From positions 1 to 7,615 of the forward strand of contig SCUC01000621.1 of the NCBI GenBank assembly GCA_004322375.1: DNA of 7,615 bases. Direction: 5' to 3'. The notes under the pieces were generated by a model. That model had not been told where the DNA came from, ran no database searches, and saw only the letters and a list, made by a program, of their open reading frames with translations. The DNA comes from Bacteroidota bacterium (lineage in GTDB: Bacteria > Bacteroidota > Ignavibacteria > UBA10030 > SZUA-254). Below, piece after piece: positions 1 through 5,727 of this stretch (position 1 is its first letter; the number at the start of each line of letters is the position of its first letter). Position numbers and translations under genes: made by a program.

Positions 1-2
1 GC

Positions 3-161
3 GCGTTTCTCTTGAATGTCGGAGCGACCACCACCCTGGTTCCCCGAACGCTCATTTCTGCATCCATAAACAATCTTCTCGGGATGTCATACGATTGGTG
101 GGCTGATTACCCGGCGCCCGGGATTCAATTCCTTCTTGAAGCGAAGGTGAATCTCCGGTGA
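3..161 (+). CDS. C-terminal end of a probable TonB-dependent outer-membrane receptor (5' partial)
   Basis: The frame is open from the window edge to a TGA at 159-161 and encodes 52 residues. The segment SINNLLGMSYDWW (residues 21-33), then YPAPG (36-40), then alternating hydrophobic residues (IQFLLEAKVNL) resembles the last two beta-strands of TonB-dependent receptors, where an N-L---Y motif and a P-G-x-x-F motif precede the final strand. Such proteins are outer-membrane barrels that import siderophores, vitamins or glycans. The last residue is Arg, not the aromatic residue usual at a barrel end, which lowers certainty. The TGA overlaps the GTG start of panC (GTGA), so the two are probably co-transcribed and translationally coupled. 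The substrate cannot be told. Another outer-membrane barrel is the main alternative. Confidence 0.6.
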   Translation, partial: AFLLNVGATTTLVPRTLISASINNLLGMSYDWWADYPAPGIQFLLEAKVNLR

Positions 162-1012
162 AGCTGATTTCTTCTCCACGGGAGATGCAGCGCACGGCAG
201 ACGGGTTTCGCAGGGAAGGAAAACGCATCGGCATTGTGCCGACCATGGGTTACCTGCATGAAGGGCATTTGAGCTTACTGCGAATCGCCGGGCAACATGC
301 AAATATTGTAGTGACAACTATTTTTGTCAACCCGTTACAGTTTGCCCCCCATGAAGATTTCAGCAGGTACCCGCGGGATATCGAACGCGATACACAGTTA
401 GCGGAAACGGCGGGAACCGACATCCTTTTCATTCCGGAAAACAACGAGATGTACTCGCGCGACCACACGACGTACATCGTCCCTGAACGAATTGCCGATG
501 TGCTTGAAGGAAAAGTTCGCCCGGGTCATTTTCGAGGCGTCGCGACTGTTGTTGCAAAATTGTTCAATATTACCAAGCCGCATGTCGCCGTGTTTGGGCA
601 GAAAGACGCGCAGCAAGCCCTGCTGATGCAACGGATGGTTAGCGACCTCAACTTCGATGTGGAAGTGATTGTCGCTCCTATTGTTCGCGAACCCGACGGA
701 TTAGCAATGAGTTCCCGGAATGTGTATTTACATCCTGAAGAACGCGCTCAAAGCGTGGTTCTCAGCCAATCGTTACAATTAGCCGAGAAGCGTATCGCTT
801 CGGGGGAACGAAACAGCGGCAACATTATCGCTGCAATGACAAATTTGATTTCTTCAAAACCTCTTGCTATCATTGATTATATTTCCATAGCCAACCCGCA
901 TACCCTGCAAGAGCTTGAGGAAATTTCCATCGGAGCTGCCGTGTTGATTTCTCTCGCTGTGCGCTTCGGCTCGACACGGTTGATAGATAATACCATTGTG
1001 AACGTTCATTAA
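158..1012 (+). CDS. panC: Pantothenate synthetase (pantoate--beta-alanine ligase)
   Basis: This cytoplasmic enzyme condenses pantoate and beta-alanine with ATP, through a pantoyl-adenylate, in the pathway to pantothenate and coenzyme A. The 284 residues match the usual family length. Visible motifs are PTMGYLHEGH (28-37, the HIGH-type nucleotide-binding site), FVNPLQF (56-62, substrate pocket), YPR (71-73), RPGHFRGV (121-128), FGQKD (146-150) and EPDGLAMSSRN (178-188, the KMSKS-like loop). The GTG start is preferred: the protein begins MKLISSPREM, as in homologues about 27 residues before PTMG, and GAAGGTG lies about 8 bases upstream. The start overlaps the stop of the upstream receptor. panB and panD are not in the window. 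All catalytic motifs look intact. Confidence 0.97.
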   Translation: MKLISSPREMQRTADGFRREGKRIGIVPTMGYLHEGHLSLLRIAGQHANIVVTTIFVNPLQFAPHEDFSRYPRDIERDTQLAETAGTDILFIPENNEMYSRDHTTYIVPERIADVLEGKVRPGHFRGVATVVAKLFNITKPHVAVFGQKDAQQALLMQRMVSDLNFDVEVIVAPIVREPDGLAMSSRNVYLHPEERAQSVVLSQSLQLAEKRIASGERNSGNIIAAMTNLISSKPLAIIDYISIANPHTLQELEEISIGAAVLISLAVRFGSTRLIDNTIVNVH

Positions 1013-1025
1013 CGAAAGGTACCTT

Positions 1026-1805
1026 ATGGCAATCGAACTTGTTCGCACCGCCCCGTTATCGGTTGTTATTCTCGCGGCAGGCAAAGGAAAACGGATGAAC
1101 AATCCTGAGATGGCGAAAGTGATGTACGAGCTTGACGGCAAGCCGATGATTGAGCACGTGATGACCGTCGCTTTCAACATGCAGCCGAAACGAACGTTGC
1201 TCGTGCTGGGATGGAAAAAAGAGATAGTGATAGAATTCGTCGCGGCAAAATTTCCGTCTGTCGAGTTTGTAGAGCAGCGCGAGCAACTAGGGACCGGTCA
1301 TGCCGTCATGCAGACACAGGCTGCATTGCAGGATTTTGAAGGCGATGTGCTGATTCTTTCGGGCGACGTACCTCTGCTGACGGAAGAAACCGTAAAAGCG
1401 CTTATCGGCGTGCACCAGATGAGCGGGGCTGACGCTACTATTCTCACCGCAGAATTACCCGACCCGACCGGCTACGGGCGAATCATCAGGAACAAAGATG
1501 AGAGCGTAAAAAAAATCGTCGAGCAGAAAGATGCAACAAAAAAAGAATTATCTATCAAGGAGGTCAATTCGGGCATCTACGTGTTCAACAAGCAAAAGCT
1601 CTTTGAAACGCTTGCGCTCATCACTCAAAATAATGCCCAGGGAGAATATTACTTGACGGGCGTCTTCGAGCATTTTTGGAATAAGGAATACCACGTCGCC
1701 GCCGTGAAAGCGGTGGACCCGAATGAAGTTCTTGGAATAAACGACACGGATCAGTTGGAAAATGCGCGGGAGATACTGACAAGGAGAATGGGAAAATCCA
1801 TTTGA
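1026..1805 (+). CDS. GlmU-like sugar nucleotidyltransferase, uridylyltransferase domain only
   Basis: A single NTP-transferase (Rossmann-like) domain resembling the N-terminal half of GlmU, which makes UDP-GlcNAc from GlcNAc-1-phosphate and UTP for cell-wall and LPS synthesis. Visible motifs are LAAGKGKRM (16-24), a Lys at 31, EQLGTGHAV (86-94), SGDVPL (112-117, metal-binding Asp), PTGYGRIIR (147-155), EVNSGIY (179-185), GEYYLT (206-211) and GINDTDQL (237-244, where Asn matches the second metal ligand of GlmU). The protein ends at 259 residues just after the domain. The left-handed beta-helix acetyltransferase half (about 200 residues in E. coli GlmU) is absent, and the next gene starts 51 bases later, so this is not a simple frameshift. 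GAAAGGT at 1014-1020 is a good ribosome binding site. The exact sugar is unproven; other hexose-1-phosphates are possible. Confidence 0.85.
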   Translation: MAIELVRTAPLSVVILAAGKGKRMNNPEMAKVMYELDGKPMIEHVMTVAFNMQPKRTLLVLGWKKEIVIEFVAAKFPSVEFVEQREQLGTGHAVMQTQAALQDFEGDVLILSGDVPLLTEETVKALIGVHQMSGADATILTAELPDPTGYGRIIRNKDESVKKIVEQKDATKKELSIKEVNSGIYVFNKQKLFETLALITQNNAQGEYYLTGVFEHFWNKEYHVAAVKAVDPNEVLGINDTDQLENAREILTRRMGKSI

Positions 1806-1811
1806 TATAAT
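1803..1811 (+). promoter_or_regulatory. Candidate extended -10 promoter for the DUF433/DUF5615 pair
   Basis: TGATATAAT fits the extended -10 consensus TGnTATAAT exactly, and its TGA is also the stop codon of the preceding nucleotidyltransferase gene. No good -35 stands at 17 bases (GGAGAA); a CTGACA at 1776-1781 is too far away at 24 bases. Extended -10 promoters can work without a -35. Transcription would start near 1818, leaving about 40 bases of leader before 1857. Bacteroidota sigma factors use other consensus sequences, so this is a moderate call. Confidence 0.4.
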
Positions 1812-1856
1812 CGAAAAAAGTATTACAATAGAAGAAGAACAAACATAACGCATACT

Positions 1857-2078
1857 ATGGAGATTTCCCCACATATTAGCATAGACCCAAATATCCGCTT
1901 TGGCAAGCCTGTTATTACAGGAACGCGGGTGCCGATTGAAATCATTGTCGGCAATCTTGCAGGCGGGATGACCTACGAAGAAGTAATGGCTGAATACGAT
2001 CTCAAGCGGGAAGATATTCTTGCGGCGCTGGATTATGCTGCAAAAATTCTCGCCGACGAGCAGGTTGCCGTTGCCTGA
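1857..2078 (+). CDS. DUF433 family protein, probable antitoxin
   Basis: A 73-residue protein of the DUF433 family (winged/helix-turn-helix-like). The hallmark is ISIDPNIRFGKPVITGTRVP (residues 8-27), followed by the helical segment GGMTYEEVMAEYDLKREDI (36-54) and a final helix (AALDYAAKIL). It lies two bases before a DUF5615 PIN-like gene. DUF433-DUF5615 pairs are widely regarded as type II toxin-antitoxin-like modules, with the DUF433 partner as antitoxin and likely DNA-binding autoregulator; that role is inferred from family and position. The leader is A-rich with no clear Shine-Dalgarno sequence. The pair interrupts unrelated housekeeping genes, typical of a mobile accessory cassette. Confidence 0.88.
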   Translation: MEISPHISIDPNIRFGKPVITGTRVPIEIIVGNLAGGMTYEEVMAEYDLKREDILAALDYAAKILADEQVAVA

Positions 2079-2080
2079 GA

Positions 2081-2452
2081 ATGATTCGGTTCTTAATAGA
2101 TGAGGACATGCCGCGCTCTACTGCACCATTGCTTATTCAGCATGGGTTTCCAGCATCGGATGTTCGGGATATTGGGCTTCGCAGCGCATCCGATGAGAGC
2201 ATTTACGCCTATGCCCAAAAACATGGTTTAACAATTTTAACCAGGGACAGAGGATTTGGGGATATTATCCGTTTCCCTTTAAGCGCACATCATGGCATTC
2301 TTGTTATTCGTTTCCCCAACGAGACTCCAACCAAAACACTGAACAAATTTATTGTTCAACAAATCGTACGCCTTTCCGAGACCGAAATAAGAGGAAATGT
2401 CATTATTATTGACAGCAAAACAATTAGAATAAGAAGAAAAGAAGAAAAGTAA
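2081..2452 (+). CDS. DUF5615 PIN-like protein, probable toxin (ribonuclease-type fold)
   Basis: A 123-residue protein of the DUF5615 PIN-like family (related to the Mut7-C/COG4634 group). Conserved acidic positions are visible: FLIDEDMP (4-11, with D7, E8, D9), SASDESIYAYA (35-45, with D38 and E39) and LTRDRGFGDI (53-62, with D56 and D61). These match the metal-binding acidic cluster of PIN nucleases, so RNA cleavage is plausible but unproven. The tail (IRIRRKEEK) is basic. The ATG lies two bases after the DUF433 stop without its own strong ribosome binding site, suggesting translational coupling. The key acidic residues look complete, so the gene is probably not decayed. Confidence 0.87.
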   Translation: MIRFLIDEDMPRSTAPLLIQHGFPASDVRDIGLRSASDESIYAYAQKHGLTILTRDRGFGDIIRFPLSAHHGILVIRFPNETPTKTLNKFIVQQIVRLSETEIRGNVIIIDSKTIRIRRKEEK

Positions 2453-2482
2453 CCTTTGGAACCATCCCCCCGTTTTTAATGT

Positions 2483-2511
2483 TTGATTTTCACATCCTAT
2501 TTCACTATACT
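2483..2511 (+). promoter_or_regulatory. Candidate sigma70-type promoter for the exported-protein gene
   Basis: TTGATT (2483-2488) and TATACT (2506-2511) are separated by exactly 17 bases, with 4/6 and 5/6 agreement to TTGACA and TATAAT. Transcription would start near 2518, about 17 bases before the ATG at 2535. This is the best -35/-10 pair noticed in the window, and it sits in the 82-base gap between the DUF5615 gene and the exported protein. The short leader has no Shine-Dalgarno sequence. Confidence 0.5.
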
Positions 2512-2534
2512 GTAGTAGTATTTAGATTTCCGAA

Positions 2535-3023
2535 ATGAAAAACTTCATCATAGTAATCACGGTATTGCTGCTCGTAACGATGAGCGGGTACGCGCAATTC
2601 AAATCGAATGCGGACCCGAGCGTATCGCAATCGCTCGTGCATCCTTCCGGCTCAATCAATAGCTTTCTCGGATTCTTGAATCCCGACAATTTTTTGATGC
2701 GTCATAACGTCTCCCTCAGTTATATGTCGTTGGGCGGATCGAGCCTTTCGCTCGCTTCCTACACGAACAGCATGTTCTACAAAATATCGGACCCTCTGAA
2801 TATGCGCGTAGATTTAACGCTGCAAGGCTCGCCGTTTGGAAGCTCGAACCTGATGACAACGGATAATCTCAACAAAGTTTTTATCAGCCGCGCAGAGCTG
2901 AACTACAAGCCTTCAGATAATTTTTATCTTCAATTACAGTACCGCGAGCTGCCTATGAATTATTGGGGTGCATACCCGTATTCGGCATACTCTCCATATT
3001 CACCATTCTGGGGAGATAGATAA
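2535..3023 (+). CDS. Exported protein of unknown function
   Basis: 162 residues with a clear Sec signal peptide: MKN, then a hydrophobic core (FIIVITVLLLVTM), then SGYA before Q21, a good signal peptidase I site. No lipobox Cys is present. The mature part is rich in Ser, Asn, Leu and Tyr, with alternating patterns such as NVSLSYMSLGGSSLSLASY, MRVDLTLQGSPF and NFYLQLQYREL that suggest beta-strands, possibly a small outer-membrane or periplasmic beta-protein. It ends in an aromatic/Pro-rich stretch (YWGAYPYSAYSPYSPFWGDR, 143-162). I do not recognise the family. It has its own promoter and terminator, so it is probably a single-gene unit. The Shine-Dalgarno sequence is absent; the ATG is chosen because it directly precedes the signal peptide. 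Confidence 0.8.
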   Translation: MKNFIIVITVLLLVTMSGYAQFKSNADPSVSQSLVHPSGSINSFLGFLNPDNFLMRHNVSLSYMSLGGSSLSLASYTNSMFYKISDPLNMRVDLTLQGSPFGSSNLMTTDNLNKVFISRAELNYKPSDNFYLQLQYRELPMNYWGAYPYSAYSPYSPFWGDR

Positions 3024-3067
3024 AGGACGTTGGTAGTCGCTACCATTAACGATATGTATAGTTCTCG

Positions 3068-3111
3068 AACCGGGTTACCCGCGTGGTGCGGCGTGTCCGG
3101 TTTTTTATTTT
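3068..3111 (+). terminator. Rho-independent-type terminator after the exported-protein gene
   Basis: AACCGG (3068-3073) pairs with CCGGTT (3097-3102), and an inner CCGC (3079-3082) pairs with GCGG (3088-3091) around GTGGT, with unpaired bases between the two stems. A T-rich run (3103-3111, TTTTATTTT) follows directly. It lies 45 bases after the stop at 3023. It falls inside the longest possible version of the next reading frame (GTG at 3083), which argues that the next gene starts further downstream. A smaller hairpin (TGGTAG/CTACCA, 3031-3045) precedes it. Confidence 0.6.
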
Positions 3112-3136
3112 ACATCTATGCCGGATCATTCCTTTC

Positions 3137-3658
3137 ATGAGACCTGAGACCGAGGCAAATTCCGGGCAATCACCTTCACAAACTAGTTTCGCGGGAAAGA
3201 AAGCCGTCATTATCGCGCTGAACTTCATCATCGGCGCAATGCTTATCCTGACAGGCTATTTCGGACACAATTTCTTTGACCGTTATTTCACGCGCCATCA
3301 GCCGCAAACCCAACAACCCGTTGAACAGCAGCAAGAACCTCCTCCTCCCGCTCAGGTTGTTCAGATTGATGTGCTAAACGGGTGCGGGGAAAAAGGCGTG
3401 GGAGCGCGGTTCACCAATTTTCTTCGCGCGCGCGGGTACGACGTTGTCGAAATGAAAAACTACAAGACACAGAACATGCCTCACACGCTCATCATTGACC
3501 GCGTCGGCAACCTGAAACCGGCTCGCGATATTGCCGTCCATCTTGGAGTTGCCGATACGAACATTCTACAACAGTTGAATCCCGATTATTTCGTTGATGT
3601 TTCCGTTGTCATCGGGGAAGATTTTTATGACCTTTCTCCATCGAAAGAAAAAAAATAA
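3137..3658 (+). CDS. Membrane-anchored LytR_C-domain protein
   Basis: 173 residues from the ATG at 3137. A short polar N-terminus is followed by one transmembrane helix (about residues 23-42, AVIIALNFIIGAMLILTGYF), a Gln/Pro-rich linker (about 56-72) and a LytR cell-envelope-related C-terminal domain (about 75-163): VVQIDVLNGCGEKGVGARF, GYDVVEMKNYKTQNMPHT, LVADTNILQQLNPDYFVDVSVVIGED-like elements ending in VVIGED. The domain would be periplasmic. LytR_C domains occur in cell-envelope proteins, but without the LCP catalytic domain no reaction can be assigned. The frame is open back to a GTG at 3083, but the added 18 residues are Arg-rich and overlap the terminator, so 3137 is preferred although no Shine-Dalgarno sequence is evident. 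It lies 9 bases before rsfS, a pairing seen in several phyla. Confidence 0.82.
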   Translation: MRPETEANSGQSPSQTSFAGKKAVIIALNFIIGAMLILTGYFGHNFFDRYFTRHQPQTQQPVEQQQEPPPPAQVVQIDVLNGCGEKGVGARFTNFLRARGYDVVEMKNYKTQNMPHTLIIDRVGNLKPARDIAVHLGVADTNILQQLNPDYFVDVSVVIGEDFYDLSPSKEKK

Positions 3659-3667
3659 GGACCGCTC

Positions 3668-4060
3668 TTGAGAACAAAAACTTTTGCTAAACGCATTGCG
3701 CAATTTGCGCTCAGTAAAAAAGCATCCGATGTGATTATCATGGATGTTCGCGACGTTACCGATGTCGCCGATTATTTTGTCGTATGCTCCGCCGATTCGG
3801 ACACGCAGGTAAAAGCCGTCTCCGATGCCATTATGGACGGCATGGAATCGCTTGGTTCGGCGCCCTGGCACAGGGAGGGCGTCAGCAACAAGCAATGGGT
3901 TGTGCTGGATTATGTGGATATCGTCGTCCATGTTTTCTTGAAAGAAATGCGGAAGTTTTACTCGTTAGAAAAGCTCTGGGGCGATGCAAGCATTGAACCG
4001 GTTGAAGACAAGCCGAAATCAACGCGCGCGCCGCGGAAGAAAAAAGAAGCATCCGAATGA
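3668..4060 (+). CDS. rsfS: Ribosomal silencing factor RsfS (Iojap/YbeB family)
   Basis: RsfS binds ribosomal protein uL14 on the 50S subunit and blocks joining with the 30S when nutrients are scarce. The 130-residue protein shows the family core: SDVIIMDVRDVTDVADYFVV (20-39), SDTQVKAVSDAI (44-55), PWHREG (66-71), WVVLDYVDIVVHVF (77-90) and FYSLEKLWGDA (97-107). The core is followed by a Lys/Arg-rich tail (116-130) longer than in E. coli. The start is TTG at 3668, with AAGGA at 3657-3661 about 6 bases ahead and overlapping the upstream stop codon. Its TGA overlaps the argS ATG (ATGA), so it is very probably co-translated with argS. Confidence 0.95.
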   Translation: MRTKTFAKRIAQFALSKKASDVIIMDVRDVTDVADYFVVCSADSDTQVKAVSDAIMDGMESLGSAPWHREGVSNKQWVVLDYVDIVVHVFLKEMRKFYSLEKLWGDASIEPVEDKPKSTRAPRKKKEASE

Positions 4061-5688
4061 ACCAATATCTTACCGAACGCGTTGCTGCCGCGCTACGCTC
4101 GGCAGGCGTTGATAACGCCCCCTCCCCATCGTTCGAAAAACCCCGACAGGCTGAGCATGGCGATCTCACAACAACCATCGCTCTCACTGCGGCAAAGCTG
4201 GCAAAGATACCGCCGCGCCAGCTTGCTCAAAAAATTGTTGAGAATCTTCATCTGGATACCTCTCTCGTAGAGAAGGTAGAAATCGCGGGACCGGGGTTTA
4301 TCAATTTCCATTTTTCCATAGAGTTTTTTAAAACTTCGCTCGGTGAAATCCTCCGCGCAGATAAGAATTTTGGCAAGCACGATATAGCCAAAGGGAAACC
4401 TACGCAGGTCGAGTTTGTCAGCGCAAACCCGACGGGACCGCTTACCGTGGGGCACGGCAGGGGCGCAGTGTACGGAGATACGATTTCGCGCTTGCTCGAA
4501 TGGACAGGACATAACGTCACCCGCGAATACTATTTCAATAACGCGGGCAGGCAAATGCGCGTGCTCGGCGATTCGGTTCGCCTACGCTACTTGCAAGAGC
4601 TTGGCGACGCCATCGAATTTCCTGAAGATTACTATCAGGGAGAATACATCCGGGATATTGCTCGCGGCTTGGTTGAGCGCCATGGCGATTCGCTTCGCAA
4701 TGAACCAGCCGAAGGGATGTTCAAGCAACAAGCCGAGACTGAAATTTTTGATGACATCAAGAAATCTCTCAAACGGCTCGGCGTTGTTCACGAGGTTTTC
4801 TCCAACGAAAATGAATTGTACGAAACCGGAAAAGTAACGGAAGTTATTGAAGAGCTTCGCGCTAAAAATTTAGCGTACGACCTTGAAGGCGCCGTATGGT
4901 TTAAGGCAACCCAATTCGGCAGTGAAAAAGATAAGGTTATCGTCAAAAGCACGGGAGAGCCTACCTACCGACTTCCCGATATAGCCTACCATCGTGAAAA
5001 GCTCAATCGTGGTTTTGAGCTGGTGATTGACGTTCTCGGCGCAGACCATATCGCAACCTATCCCGATGTGCTTGCCGGCTTAACCGCTTTAGGCTATGAC
5101 TCATCGAAAATAAAAGTGTTGATTCACCAGTTTGTCACGATTATCCAGAATAACGAGGTGGTGAAAATGTCCACCCGCAAGGCGAATTTTGTAACGCTCG
5201 ACGAGTTGATGGACGAGGTTGGCGCGGACGTTGTGAGGTATTTCTTCATCATGCGGAGCGTGGACAGCCACTTGAACTTCGACCTTGGATTGGCAAAAAA
5301 GCAATCGGATGAAAACCCCGTGTATTATTTACAATATGCCCACGCGCGTATCGCTAGCATCATCCGTCACGCGGAAGATATTGGCGTAGACAGAAACATT
5401 CCTGCCAACCTATCGCTGCTCAGTACGTCCGAAGAGCTTGCCGTGATGAAAAAGTTGCTCGAATTTCCCGGTATGGTGGAATCTTGCGCGGCAACATTCG
5501 AGCCTCATCGTCTTGCCGATTACTTGCAGGATGTCGCCGGGGTGTTCCACCGTTTTTACCATGAACACCGAGTAGTAACGGAAGACCTTCCCCTTACCGC
5601 CGCGCGTATGTCGCTTTGCCTCGCGACAAAAATTGTGCTTGGCAACGGTTTTGAGATATTGGGGATAACTGCACCTGAACGTATGTAG
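4057..5688 (+). CDS. argS: Arginyl-tRNA synthetase
   Basis: A class I aminoacyl-tRNA synthetase that charges tRNA-Arg with arginine using ATP in the cytoplasm. The 543 residues fit the family. An N-terminal tRNA-recognition (Add-1-type) domain (about 1-85) precedes the catalytic domain, which has ANPTGPLTVGHGRGA (123-137, HIGH motif region), YYFNNAGRQM (158-167), TYRLPDIAYH (303-312), DVLGADH (325-331) and VVKMSTRKANFV (368-379, KMSKS loop). The DALR anticodon-binding domain follows from about 423 (YYLQYAHARI) to the typical PERM end. The HIGH motif reads TVGH rather than HVGH, which I take as a lineage variant, not damage. It overlaps rsfS by ATGA. Its TAG stop lies within TGTAGGGCG, the left end of the REP palindrome that follows. 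Confidence 0.97.
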   Translation: MNQYLTERVAAALRSAGVDNAPSPSFEKPRQAEHGDLTTTIALTAAKLAKIPPRQLAQKIVENLHLDTSLVEKVEIAGPGFINFHFSIEFFKTSLGEILRADKNFGKHDIAKGKPTQVEFVSANPTGPLTVGHGRGAVYGDTISRLLEWTGHNVTREYYFNNAGRQMRVLGDSVRLRYLQELGDAIEFPEDYYQGEYIRDIARGLVERHGDSLRNEPAEGMFKQQAETEIFDDIKKSLKRLGVVHEVFSNENELYETGKVTEVIEELRAKNLAYDLEGAVWFKATQFGSEKDKVIVKSTGEPTYRLPDIAYHREKLNRGFELVIDVLGADHIATYPDVLAGLTALGYDSSKIKVLIHQFVTIIQNNEVVKMSTRKANFVTLDELMDEVGADVVRYFFIMRSVDSHLNFDLGLAKKQSDENPVYYLQYAHARIASIIRHAEDIGVDRNIPANLSLLSTSEELAVMKKLLEFPGMVESCAATFEPHRLADYLQDVAGVFHRFYHEHRVVTEDLPLTAARMSLCLATKIVLGNGFEILGITAPERM

Positions 5689-5721
5689 GGCGCCTGTAGG
5701 GCGACCAGACTGCACCCAACA
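5684..5721 (+). repeat. REP-like palindrome, degenerate and partly doubled copy between argS and the transposase
   Basis: TGTAGGGCG at 5684-5692 overlaps the argS stop codon. TGTAGGGCGACCA at 5695-5707 then matches the full left arm of the repeats found at 6384 and 7332. After GAC the right arm is degraded (TGCACCCAACA, 5711-5721, against TGGTCGCCCTACA; two bases missing and two changed), so the hairpin is weakened. Both left arms keep GTAG, the tetranucleotide known at the foot of REP elements. It ends 6 bases before the transposase start. Confidence 0.7.
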
Positions 5722-5727
5722 TAATCT

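Noticed and set aside
1806..2078. Frameshifted acetyltransferase half of GlmU after the nucleotidyltransferase
   Set aside because: The sequence after 1805 holds no hexapeptide-repeat pattern in any frame I read, and the DUF433 gene begins at 1857.
4429..4464. Damaged HIGH motif in ArgS (TVGH instead of HVGH)
   Set aside because: The surrounding NPTGPL and GHGRG residues are intact, and I recall NPTGPLT-GHGR variants in intact homologues, so it looks like a lineage variant rather than loss of function.
4093..4554. Long antisense open frame of 153 codons opposite argS
   Set aside because: Antisense shadow of a conserved coding region, with low-complexity Cys/Arg-rich product and no ribosome binding site case.
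4415..4837. Open frame of 140 codons on the + strand inside argS
   Set aside because: It lies in another frame of the clearly conserved argS, has no family resemblance, and is a shadow.
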